Shown here: piece by piece, positions 8,637 through 16,744 of the stretch
How the letters are laid out: each line of letters opens with the position of its first letter
How positions within the stretch are numbered: the stretch's first letter is position 1
Origin: Desulfobacteraceae bacterium
Lineage (GTDB): Bacteria > Desulfobacterota > DSM-4660 > Desulfatiglandales > Desulfatiglandaceae
DNA length: 18,349 nt
Assembly (NCBI GenBank): GCA_011048855.1
Contig: DSCZ01000287.1
Location: 1-18,349 of the forward strand
Direction: 5' to 3'
Notes under the pieces: generated by a model
Seen by the model: the letters and a program-made list of their open reading frames with translations, nothing else
Told to the model about the DNA's origin: nothing
The model's database searches: none
Made by a program: the position numbers and the translations under genes

Positions 8637-10538
8637 TCAGGTTTCATCGAGAGGCGTCAATATCCGAACGTCGGCTCTTTGCCTCAACGATTCCAGCCAG
8701 CCGTCGAAGACAGCTCTGTGTTTCATCGTCATCGCCTGGAATGTGTAGCGGTTTTTTTCTTTTTCAAACGCTTCTTCATCGAAAGGTTTTATTTCCTCCC
8801 AACGGAATATGAACACGCCTGCGGTATCCTGGAAGGCTTTTTCGGGGAAACGTCTGTCTGTATTAAGCGAAAAAACGATTTCATTGAATTCCACCCTCCG
8901 GTCGATATCTTCAACGGGGTCGATCCTGGAGAAAAAGTCCGTCTGGACGATCTCCAGGCCCTGCTCGGCCGCCGGCCCTTTCCAGTTTCCTCCTTCGGAT
9001 ACCTCTTTCAGGAATGTGGAAGCTGCTGATTCGGCTTTTTCGGCCGCAAGCTGTCTTGTCACGTCCTGTTTCACATCGTCTGCCACTTCCTGAAGCGAAG
9101 GCAACCTGGATTTTTCTCTTTCTTTAATCTGGAAGAGGTAATATTTTCCTTCCACTTCCATCAAATCGCTTACTTCACCAGCTGGCAGGGAAAACAGCGA
9201 TTCCCTTAGTTTTTCAGAGCTGGGTATGCCAGGGATGGGTTCGTCTTTTGCAAAGAGGGAAGTTTCATTGCTGGGCAGCCCGTGATTCGATGCGTATTCT
9301 GCAAGGTCAACCTCGTAGGGCATCTGGTCTATCAGAGACAAACCCTTTTCCCGCGCAAGCTCTGTTGCTTCGATCAACCTCAAATCAGCCTCGATTTCCT
9401 CTCTTACCTCCGAGAGGGTTTTTTCACGGCGGGGTTTTGTGTCTTCGATCTTTATTATGTGGAAGCCGAATCGGGTTCGAACGATATCGCTTATCTCTCC
9501 TTTTTCAAGGCTGAAGGCTGCATCCTCGAAAGCTTTTTCCATATCCCCCCTGGTGAAATAACCCAGGTCGCCGCCTTTCGAGCCTGTCGGGCCTTCGGAG
9601 TGTTCTACAGCCAGGGCTGAGAAATCGGCTCCGTCCCGGGCCTGCTTCAGGACTGATTCAGCTTTTTTCCTGATCGGTTCGACTTCTTTATCTTCGGCCG
9701 ATGAAGGAACCTTGAACAGGATATGTCTTGCACGGACCTCTTCAGGCTCCACGAATGCATCAAGGTGATATTCGTAGTAATTTTCGATGGTGCGCTCGGA
9801 CAGGTGAACTTCAGATGCAAAATCTCCGGGATCGATGGAAATGTAAGTCAATCGAATTTTTTCCGGGATGCGGTAGTCTTCTTTGTGGCTCTGAAAATAG
9901 GATTCCATCTCGGATTCAGATGGCTCCACCGATTCGATGTATTGATCGGGGTCGAATTTTACATAACTTATCCGAATTTTTTCATTTCGGTATTTAAAAT
10001 AATCCCTTGCCTCCGCCTCGGTGGCCGGCACGAACCCCAGCACGAACTGTCGCAGTTTAGATCCCAGCAGTTCCCGGGCTATTCCGGCTTCGAAATCTTC
10101 GGGCTCCATTCTGTTCTGTGCCAGGAGCGCCCGGTACCGGCCTATATCAAACCTGCCGTCGGTCTGGAAGGCGGGATATCTCATCACCGCCTGCTGAATT
10201 TCGCCTTCGGTTGCGTCCAGGCCAAGCTTGCGCGCCTCAATGCTTATGAGTTTCTCCATGATAAGGCTTTCGAGTGCACGGTTCTTTAAATCGAACATCT
10301 CTACAAGATTGTCGCTCCATACATCCCGGTATTGGCGAAATAGAGCTTCCCGCAGCTCACGGTAGGCTTTGCGGTATTCCATTCCGGTTATAATTTCACC
10401 GTTCACCGAGGCTACCTTTACAGTACGGTCGGATGTAAAAGAATACCCGAAATAGAAAACAAAGACTATTGCGATTATAGCTATAAGAACTTTAATAAGC
10501 CATGACTTGGCATGTTTTCTCATTATGCCTAATAACAT
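8637..10538 (-). CDS. ppiD: PpiD-like membrane-anchored periplasmic chaperone with parvulin domain
   Basis: A 633-aa inner-membrane-anchored periplasmic folding factor of the SurA/PpiD type, thought to receive proteins leaving the Sec translocon. The N terminus has a basic cytoplasmic start (LLGIMRKHAKSW), one transmembrane helix (LIKVLIAIIAIVFVFYFGYSF, about residues 14-33), and a SurA-N-like chaperone region (SVNGEIITGMEYRKAYREL onward). A parvulin rotamase domain spans about 265-365, with RARHILFKV, DFSALAVEHSEGP, GGDLGYF and RFGFHIIKIED. The rest is a second helical chaperone part. I chose the ATG at 10538 because AGGAGG at 10548-10553 lies 9 bases upstream; a TTG at 10556 overlaps that ribosome-binding site. 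Length matches the PpiD family (about 620 aa). It follows the LptC-like gene after 246 bases. Confidence 0.87.
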   Translation of the reverse strand: MLLGIMRKHAKSWLIKVLIAIIAIVFVFYFGYSFTSDRTVKVASVNGEIITGMEYRKAYRELREALFRQYRDVWSDNLVEMFDLKNRALESLIMEKLISIEARKLGLDATEGEIQQAVMRYPAFQTDGRFDIGRYRALLAQNRMEPEDFEAGIARELLGSKLRQFVLGFVPATEAEARDYFKYRNEKIRISYVKFDPDQYIESVEPSESEMESYFQSHKEDYRIPEKIRLTYISIDPGDFASEVHLSERTIENYYEYHLDAFVEPEEVRARHILFKVPSSAEDKEVEPIRKKAESVLKQARDGADFSALAVEHSEGPTGSKGGDLGYFTRGDMEKAFEDAAFSLEKGEISDIVRTRFGFHIIKIEDTKPRREKTLSEVREEIEADLRLIEATELAREKGLSLIDQMPYEVDLAEYASNHGLPSNETSLFAKDEPIPGIPSSEKLRESLFSLPAGEVSDLMEVEGKYYLFQIKEREKSRLPSLQEVADDVKQDVTRQLAAEKAESAASTFLKEVSEGGNWKGPAAEQGLEIVQTDFFSRIDPVEDIDRRVEFNEIVFSLNTDRRFPEKAFQDTAGVFIFRWEEIKPFDEEAFEKEKNRYTFQAMTMKHRAVFDGWLESLRQRADVRILTPLDET

Positions 10539-10567
10539 ATGTGGAGTCCTCCTCAATAGAAAACACG

Positions 10568-10608
10568 ATGAAACCGACCTGTTCCGGCGCCGACCGTCCC
10601 GGTTTCAT
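10568..10608 (-). promoter_or_regulatory. Inverted repeat just upstream of the ppiD-like ribosome-binding site
   Basis: Perfect 9-base arms ATGAAACCG (10568-10576) and CGGTTTCAT (10600-10608) enclose 23 bases that themselves contain the palindrome CGGCGCCG (10585-10592). On the - strand the structure is followed by CGTGTTTTCT and then the Shine-Dalgarno of the ppiD-like gene. It could be a weak terminator/attenuator for transcription from the LptC-like gene, an operator, or a messenger structure. No long U run follows, so a strong intrinsic terminator is unlikely. Confidence 0.45.
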
Positions 10609-10784
10609 TGGAATGAGGCTACTCAGATAACACGATGGTCCCTTGATGTCTACGAGATTTTGCCCTGCTTTATCGAAGATTCGTTTACGGCTGATATTAG
10701 ACAGTAAATTCAGTGGGTTATTTTTAGCAAGTGCTTTAACGGTGTTGGCGTTATTTTCATCAGAGTAAGAAAATTCAGGAATTT

Positions 10785-11609
10785 TCAGGGCTTGGGCGGG
10801 AGATTGCTTTCCTCCTGCAGGAAAGTAGTTTGACGCATCCATCGCACATTATCATCTTTTTGTTCCAGAGAATCCACGTGATGGCCGGGTCCAGGTTGCA
10901 GAGCCTGGAGGAACAGATCGCACTTGAGTCCTTTACCATTTGATGTCATGTCAGGTCTGCTGTTCAGCCGGTAAGGGCCTCGAATTTCAAACGCGTTTTC
11001 GCCGGGGAAAAATATGACCGACTCAGCCTGGATCTCGCGGGATCCCGAAACCATGCGAACGTCGCCGTTGAAGCCGATGCCCCCGTTATTCAAATTGAAC
11101 AGTGCTGAGGAGCCGGATATGGACGTAAGCAGCATGTCCCGGCTGAAGAGGTTTACTTTTACCGGCGCGGCCTTTATGTATGAAATTCGTTGAACGCCGA
11201 GCGAAGTCAGTGCGTCCCTGTCAAAAACACCTTGAAAGCTTACCCCCGGAGGATGAAGGGGCCCGGGTATATCCGCAGCAGGATTCTCTGTGAGATTCGT
11301 GGGTTCTCCGAAGATGTCGATTACTGTGTTTTTCAGTTTGGCCACGTTAAAGAGGCTGAGCCTGAAGTGCGCCACCTTCATTTTTTCCACAGTGAACTCA
11401 TCCGCCTGGATGTTCAAAGTTTTTCTTCCCTGAAGTTGATCCGAAAACTTGAGGCCTTTTATCTGCATGCGGTGCCCGGCAAGTGACGGATTTTGAATGC
11501 AGCCTGTTTCCTGCCGGAAAGGCTCGAAGGGGCTCCAGGAATAAAGGGCCCAGGCTGCCGCCAAAATCAAGACTGCGGGCAGGAGAATTCTTGCATGCCT
11601 TCTGCGCAA
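10785..11609 (-). CDS. Membrane-anchored protein resembling LptC/OstA
   Basis: A short basic N terminus (RRRHAR) precedes one membrane helix (ILLPAVLILAAAWALYSW, about residues 7-24), and the rest (about 250 aa) is predicted periplasmic. The later half alternates short beta strands in a pattern reminiscent of the LptA/LptC/OstA beta-jellyroll (LLTSISGSSALFNLNNG, IGFNGDVRMVSGSREIQAES, FEIRGPYRL). LptC tethers the lipopolysaccharide bridge to the inner-membrane exporter; whether this protein does so is inference, and lptA and lptB are not in the window. The open frame extends to a TTG at 11678, but the TTG at 11609 has AGAGG 6 bases upstream and gives a normal membrane-anchor start, so I prefer it (274 aa); no ATG is available. 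It could instead be a general secreted protein of unknown role. Confidence 0.55.
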   Translation of the reverse strand: MRRRHARILLPAVLILAAAWALYSWSPFEPFRQETGCIQNPSLAGHRMQIKGLKFSDQLQGRKTLNIQADEFTVEKMKVAHFRLSLFNVAKLKNTVIDIFGEPTNLTENPAADIPGPLHPPGVSFQGVFDRDALTSLGVQRISYIKAAPVKVNLFSRDMLLTSISGSSALFNLNNGGIGFNGDVRMVSGSREIQAESVIFFPGENAFEIRGPYRLNSRPDMTSNGKGLKCDLFLQALQPGPGHHVDSLEQKDDNVRWMRQTTFLQEESNLPPKP

Positions 11610-11702
11610 AGGGCACCTCTTGTGATCTTGAAAAACGTTCGGGACATCGATCAACAGGCCCCGTCTTGATAGAGGCAAGGCCTGAACCGGGCTACCTTCC
11701 GC

Positions 11703-11768
11703 CCATCCGGCATTTCCGGATGGAAACTACAGAGATTGGACAAAAGGACCATTTCCGGTTGGAAACTA
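11703..11768 (-). repeat. Short, internally deleted copy of the palindromic dispersed repeat
   Basis: Bases 11730-11766 match the reverse complement of 16756-16792 at 34 of 37 positions, so this is an inverted copy of the outer end of the larger element at 16745-16971. It then continues directly into a second unit with 8-base arms CCATCCGG/CCGGATGG (11703-11710 and 11716-11723, loop CATTT). The central hairpin core of the large copy is missing. The repeat starts at the TAG stop codon (11768-11766) of the giant secreted-protein gene. I see no transposase. Confidence 0.85.
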
Positions 11769-14700
11769 CCTTAGTCCGCTTATCTCCTGGAGCATGGTTA
11801 CTGCATCCGGCAGACCCAGCCTGCCGTCATCGTCCAGATCCGCACTTGGGAATGCCGTATCAATCTGGGATCCGGCAACGACCCGTAAAATTTGAATGAC
11901 ATCCTTTAGATCAAATTCGATGCGTTCCAGTGAAAAATCTATGCCAATGAGATCCCGGGTTCCTGGAAGGGTAAGTAGGGCCGCAAGAGAGCAGTCTTCA
12001 GTCCCCCCCGCCCAGTCGAACCACTTGTCCTGGTAAGGCATGCGGTTGAATCGGGCGTTGGTCTTGACGAACACTTCTGCAGCTCCTGCATGCATCGAGA
12101 ATTCGCCTTCATTTCCCGTAAACGCCCAGCCCAGGAGATTGTCGCCGCATGGCTGCTCATAGGCCTGGACCAGGATACCTCTGATGGGAAGGCCCTCACT
12201 GTCGGTGACCCGGCCACGTATCAGCGGCATGGCCGGATGCTCAGGGGCCACCCATGCCACGGGGACCGAGTTGGACCGGGCATTGTAGGTCACCCAGTCG
12301 GGATGATCCTGGGTTTCCACCCTCAACAGGTAGGTTTCCCCCGGCTGAATTATTCCATTGGGAAGGGCACGGAAGGTCTGTGGCTCTCTTCCGCTCCTGT
12401 AGAGGCTGTTTCCCTCGTTGTCATAGACGCGGAGGCGGTAGTACGGCCGTGCTTCATAGCCCGGGGGTGCCCCCCAGCTCACGGTGGGTGCCATCGGATT
12501 GCCGGTCACCTGGATGGTGGCGGGATCCACCTCCGGAGGTATCGGGACCTCCCCCAGCCAGGCACTGGTGATGGCGATTCTGCCTTCCTGGTCCTCTGCC
12601 GTGAAGGTGTAAACTCCGGGGCTGACTCCAGCAGGCCCCCTGGCCCAAAACTCACCGAGTTGTGTAAAATAGGAGGTTGAAGGGTGATTTAGGATGTCCA
12701 TGCTGAACCCGTCCGGGCCTTCCACTTCCAGGCGCTCGAGGTTTGCGGGCACCTGCCCGTCAGGATCGTAGACGGATACATCAAACGCGGTGAAGCTCCC
12801 GGCAGTATCCGCCTGGGCATAAGCTGCCGCCCACCTGAAGTAGGGGGAAGCATTGTCACGTGCCAGCTGTTTACTTGCAGACCTGGATTCAGAGCTGTGG
12901 TGGGACCAGCGGCCTGAATCCCTGGCCCATACTTCCCACCAGTAGGATCCACCTTGCTCAAGACCTGCATCGCCGGGTACCGTGACAGCGGTTTCGGTCA
13001 TGGAATACAACTCCGAGACCCAGTTGCCGGCTCCGTCACTTACTATAACGCGGTAGTAAAGTGGCCCTGACACGTCTTGAGGGGCGGCCCAGCTGAGAAC
13101 AAGCGGGCTGCCTTCACCACCCGAAGCCTGAAGGGTGCCCGCGTCAACGACAGGCGCGGTTGAGCCGTCGACATAGTCGTACGTGACCGCGCTGTTGCCC
13201 CGGGTGTCCGTCACCTCGAACTTGTAGACCCCGGGGGCAGGAGCCCCGTCGAGCCGCATGAAAAACAACTGCCAGGGCTCAAGAAAATCATTATGGTCCA
13301 GGATCGCTGCATTGACGCCGTCCGGCCCCGTGACAATCAAATGATCGATACTTCCCGGCAGGGACCCGTCCGGATGTTTCACGGTGGCGTTTACGGCGGT
13401 CCAGGTGTCTTCTCCTCCGGGTACACTATAGACTGCGACCCTTTCAAAGAAGGGATTGCTGTCGTTTATGGCCAGAGGTATGCGTTCGGTCACCGCGCGC
13501 TGGTTGGAAACAATGTATGTGTAGTCATCAAACGCCTCCACCCGCCAGGTATAGTTGCGTTCGGGGGATAGTGCACCCTGGTGAACCTTCACGGATGTGT
13601 CCGGTGAAACGCCCGAAGTCCAGACAATGGCACCTGAATCGGCGTCATAGATCCTGGCCCTGTAAAACAGGTTTCCCTCATACTCCGGCCCGCCCCAGCT
13701 CAGGGTCGGGGCCTTGGGATCGCCGGATGCCTGCAATGTGCCGGCGTCAGGCGGAGGAATGATAGTCTCACCTGCGTCGAGGTAGAAGCAGGTGGTGGAT
13801 TTTCGGCCGTTTCTGTTTATAGCGGTGAAGGTGTAGATGCCGTTTGCCGCCGCCCCCGGAATCTCCCTGTAATAGGACCTGTGGGCGCTCAGGTAATCCG
13901 AGCTGGAGAAGGTGTAAGCGAAATCTTCAGGACCTGTAACAATAAAAGATTCCAGGGTATGGGGCACGGATCCGAGGGGATCCCTCAGGGAGGCGGAAAC
14001 AGCGGTGTAAACCCCGTCCGGGGCGTTGTGCTGAAGGACGCTTGCCCATTCGAAAAACGGCGGTCCCTCCTCGTCCTCTGCATACCTGGTTTGGAGGGAA
14101 ACGGAGGTCGAGGCGGTTTCACCCGTTTCTCCCAGGCTTACCGGCCCGCTTTTTCCCGCGTAGTCGCCGGGTACCACATAGCCGGTGTAGTTGTGGTCCC
14201 ACCTGAGGCGCACAAATACGTCTTCACCGGGAGGCAGCCCTTCAATGATGTAGGTCATGCCGGGAGAGAACTCATCCGGGTATATTACACCTTGGTAAAG
14301 AAGATCGTCACCGGCCGTCTCACCGGTTCCTTCGCACCTGAACACGCCTACGTAAATAAGACCGTTTCCGTCATGTTCAGGTGCGTCGATGTTCACCATC
14401 AGGCTGGTCAATGGCCCGATCTTGAGGCATGTTTGGTTGTAATCGCTCGGTTGGAACCGGCTCGGGGCCCAGTGGGTCCATGTGGTCAACAGGGTGCCTG
14501 CAAGGGGACCGAGCTGTTCCAACGGCACCCGCCATGCCAGGCCGTCTTCTAAAATTTCGACTTCGCCTGAGGCATGAATCTTGGTAAATTCCCCGTGTTC
14601 ATCCAATTTGAATACAAAAGCCTCCCATCCGCTTTCCCCGCGATAGGCCGCGCCAAGAAAGGGATTTTCTCCAAAGTGGTGATTTGGATGCCCGAACTGC

Positions 14701-16406
14701 ACCATGTAGTGCATGGCCGACCCCATCGAGGGGTCGATGCTTTCATTCGGCGGACCGTCTGCAAGGGTCATCCGGATATAGAGATTCTGGTCGTCCTTTG
14801 CCAAGTAAAGTTCGTGGATGTCGGATCCGGGGAAATCGGGATCATTGTCATCGATCACGTCTACAAATACCGGGGGGATGCCGGCCCATTGACCTTGCCA
14901 GTCCTGAATCTCGATGACGCCGGCCGGCTGATAATCGAATCCCCACGCCTCCTGGGTCATATCCGGCATGATTCCCCCCAGGGAGGCGTCGGGGCCATCG
15001 GGGAGACCCCGACCCACAGTCCCTCGTACGGGCTCACCGAAGCAGTCGAGTTCGGGCAGAAAGTCCCTGAAATGATACGGTCCGCGATCACCGAAAAGAG
15101 GCTCTGGATTGAACGACATGGTTTTTGTTTCAGTCTCCACAAGGATTCCGGTAAAGGTGCCCGAGACCGGGTTGCCGGAAACCCATCCGTTATACGATCC
15201 TGTCATCTCTGTTTCGTTATTTTTCAAGGTTCCCTGGAGGGTGACATCCGACTGCGGGCTCAAAAGGCGCATGGAGACCTGGCTCCCCTCCACGAGCAAA
15301 CACTTCACGTCTCCGCTGTAACCTATGGAGTCGCAGCCGTCCCGGAAGACCCCTTCGCTCCGATTTTCCCGCAGCTCGAGCGTAAAACCGACGCCTTTGT
15401 CATGGTCGGTGATATCCCAGATTTCTTCGTCCAAGATGAATTCGAATCCGGTGCCCTGCTCCAGTGCCTGCTTCAGACGGGATAAATTATCGCTTACCCA
15501 CTGCTCTCTCTGAAGATTGCACCGGTCGAGCTCTATCAGTTCTTCAGCGCCGGGTTCGGTGCCGCCGGGATTGTTGCGGATGAGGTGAGAGGCGGCCAGG
15601 TAGTCCACTATGGCGTTATATAGGGCCTCTCTGGCTTTGGCGAGGCTGATTTTCCCCTCGATCGGAATCGTGCCGGCAGGCAAAAGCTTGAACAGGTCGG
15701 GATATCTGTTCAGGAACTGTCCGGGGTGGAATAGATCGACATTTGCAGTCGCAAAAACCTCTCGCAAATCGACGTTCAAATCGTAAGCGGCGACAAAAAG
15801 GAGTATGAAACGGAAGTATTCCAGCACAGAACGAGCGAAGACGACATCCCCCAAGTCCAGTTCGATGTCCAGATCGGCCTGGAGCCGTTCCCTGGGGATG
15901 ATGTGCTTGTCATTTTCGGTCCATACGGCAGCCGTTTTTGTTAGATTCTCTATGGATGCTTCAAGTGCCTCCAACAGGGTCCCTGCCATGAATCGGCGGA
16001 TGACTTCGGTCCGGGGTGCTGTCACCGGCAAATACGGACTCCCGTCTCCTTTACCAGAGAGCTTGTAATCAATATCATTCAATGAAACGCCGCTCATGGT
16101 CAGGCCGTACTGCTCGAAGAGGTATTTAAGGCCGGGTTGGTCTTCTCTCAGGGCCAGATCGAGGAGCCGTGTAATGGCCAGGTAGGCATTTATCACCGGG
16201 TGGTCAGGATATTCCTCGATTGCACTAAGGAAGATTGAATGGGCCTCCAGTGTTTCTTCGATTGATCCGCGGAATAATGCCTCTTCCCCCATCTCAATCC
16301 ACTCTTCCAGGGAGGAGGTCTGAGATGCATTCCCCCAAGCCGGAACAAAAACAAAAGCAAGGATTAAAACAATAAAAAATTTTATCTTAGGGATGCCTCT
16401 GACCAT
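11766..16406 (-). CDS. Giant secreted modular protein with three tandem ~203-aa modules and a C-terminal dockerin-like domain
   Basis: A 1546-aa exported protein of unknown function. A signal peptide (basic start, hydrophobic FFIVLILAFVFVPAWG, likely cleavage near NAS, residues 26-30) leads to a mainly helical region (about 30-320), then a beta-rich region (about 323-430), then a beta-sandwich-like segment (about 493-660, with IHELYLAKDDQNLYIRMTLADG) that resembles DOMON or carbohydrate-binding family 9 modules. Three tandem modules start near residues 782, 984 and 1187. Each begins FFEWA/PFFERV/PYFRWA, carries a TGPDGF-like turn and GVYTFTA, then a fibronectin-III-like half with DAGTLQASG...LSWG and WRVEA. 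A carboxypeptidase-regulatory-like domain (about 1392-1490, IRGRVTDSEGLPIRG) and a dockerin-like tail (about 1497-1546, Ca loop DLDDDGRLGLPDAV) end the protein. The start has AGGAGGG 4-5 bases upstream. No catalytic motif is evident; an adhesive or surface-binding role is inference. Confidence 0.88.
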   Translation of the reverse strand: MVRGIPKIKFFIVLILAFVFVPAWGNASQTSSLEEWIEMGEEALFRGSIEETLEAHSIFLSAIEEYPDHPVINAYLAITRLLDLALREDQPGLKYLFEQYGLTMSGVSLNDIDYKLSGKGDGSPYLPVTAPRTEVIRRFMAGTLLEALEASIENLTKTAAVWTENDKHIIPRERLQADLDIELDLGDVVFARSVLEYFRFILLFVAAYDLNVDLREVFATANVDLFHPGQFLNRYPDLFKLLPAGTIPIEGKISLAKAREALYNAIVDYLAASHLIRNNPGGTEPGAEELIELDRCNLQREQWVSDNLSRLKQALEQGTGFEFILDEEIWDITDHDKGVGFTLELRENRSEGVFRDGCDSIGYSGDVKCLLVEGSQVSMRLLSPQSDVTLQGTLKNNETEMTGSYNGWVSGNPVSGTFTGILVETETKTMSFNPEPLFGDRGPYHFRDFLPELDCFGEPVRGTVGRGLPDGPDASLGGIMPDMTQEAWGFDYQPAGVIEIQDWQGQWAGIPPVFVDVIDDNDPDFPGSDIHELYLAKDDQNLYIRMTLADGPPNESIDPSMGSAMHYMVQFGHPNHHFGENPFLGAAYRGESGWEAFVFKLDEHGEFTKIHASGEVEILEDGLAWRVPLEQLGPLAGTLLTTWTHWAPSRFQPSDYNQTCLKIGPLTSLMVNIDAPEHDGNGLIYVGVFRCEGTGETAGDDLLYQGVIYPDEFSPGMTYIIEGLPPGEDVFVRLRWDHNYTGYVVPGDYAGKSGPVSLGETGETASTSVSLQTRYAEDEEGPPFFEWASVLQHNAPDGVYTAVSASLRDPLGSVPHTLESFIVTGPEDFAYTFSSSDYLSAHRSYYREIPGAAANGIYTFTAINRNGRKSTTCFYLDAGETIIPPPDAGTLQASGDPKAPTLSWGGPEYEGNLFYRARIYDADSGAIVWTSGVSPDTSVKVHQGALSPERNYTWRVEAFDDYTYIVSNQRAVTERIPLAINDSNPFFERVAVYSVPGGEDTWTAVNATVKHPDGSLPGSIDHLIVTGPDGVNAAILDHNDFLEPWQLFFMRLDGAPAPGVYKFEVTDTRGNSAVTYDYVDGSTAPVVDAGTLQASGGEGSPLVLSWAAPQDVSGPLYYRVIVSDGAGNWVSELYSMTETAVTVPGDAGLEQGGSYWWEVWARDSGRWSHHSSESRSASKQLARDNASPYFRWAAAYAQADTAGSFTAFDVSVYDPDGQVPANLERLEVEGPDGFSMDILNHPSTSYFTQLGEFWARGPAGVSPGVYTFTAEDQEGRIAITSAWLGEVPIPPEVDPATIQVTGNPMAPTVSWGAPPGYEARPYYRLRVYDNEGNSLYRSGREPQTFRALPNGIIQPGETYLLRVETQDHPDWVTYNARSNSVPVAWVAPEHPAMPLIRGRVTDSEGLPIRGILVQAYEQPCGDNLLGWAFTGNEGEFSMHAGAAEVFVKTNARFNRMPYQDKWFDWAGGTEDCSLAALLTLPGTRDLIGIDFSLERIEFDLKDVIQILRVVAGSQIDTAFPSADLDDDGRLGLPDAVTMLQEISGLR

Positions 16407-16676
16407 GATGATCCCTCCTCATCTTACCCGGACTTTCATGGCAAGTGCCCGATTATTTTTCGACAGGCCTGCCTCGAGTCGGGTCCGGCTTAATACGAAT
16501 AAGGAAAAATATTGAAAAGCATACCATGCCGTCCGGCAGCATGAAAGCACCGTGCTTTGAGAGGGCGCCCATGTAAGGGCTGGTTTGAGGAGCAGAAGAA
16601 AGCATAGCCTGGATTATGAATGATTCAGCCTGAGCCTTGAGGAGAATTTGCTTTTTATATGTGGAAAACAATTTTT
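16407..16676 (-). other. Long untranslated leader of the giant secreted-protein gene
   Basis: About 265 bases lie between the predicted transcription start (near 16670) and the ATG at 16406. It contains two adjacent dyads: AAAGCAC/GTGCTTT with a one-base centre (16544-16558) and TGCCG/CGGCA (16527-16538), the latter extendable by CATG pairs around a bulge. An open frame of 72 codons (16671-16453, TTG start) crosses it but has no convincing ribosome-binding site and no recognisable similarity. I assign no function; a structured regulatory leader is possible. Confidence 0.4.
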
Positions 16677-16710
16677 ACCATACACACCTATTGGATTTTG
16701 TGTCAATAGG
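16677..16710 (-). promoter_or_regulatory. Promoter with overlapping inverted repeat, upstream of the giant secreted-protein gene
   Basis: On the - strand a perfect TTGACA (16706-16701) is followed by an 18-base spacer and TATGGT (16682-16677, 4 of 6). The -35 box is embedded in an inverted repeat with perfect 7-base arms, CCTATTG (16687-16693) and CAATAGG (16704-16710), separated by 10 bases. This geometry fits an operator where a dimeric regulator would occlude RNA polymerase. No candidate regulator gene lies nearby. Confidence 0.55.
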
Positions 16711-16744
16711 AAATCTACATTACTGAGAAGACCGCTTCAACTTC

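Noticed and set aside
10492..10842. A 116-codon open frame on the - strand in the spacer between the LptC-like and ppiD-like genes
   Set aside because: It overlaps the ends of both neighbours in other frames, has no convincing ribosome-binding site and no family resemblance; the region is better treated as intergenic.
16453..16671. A 72-codon open frame in the leader of the giant gene
   Set aside because: Its only upstream start is a TTG almost at the predicted transcription start, internal ATGs lack Shine-Dalgarno sequences, and the dyads in the region fit an untranslated leader better.
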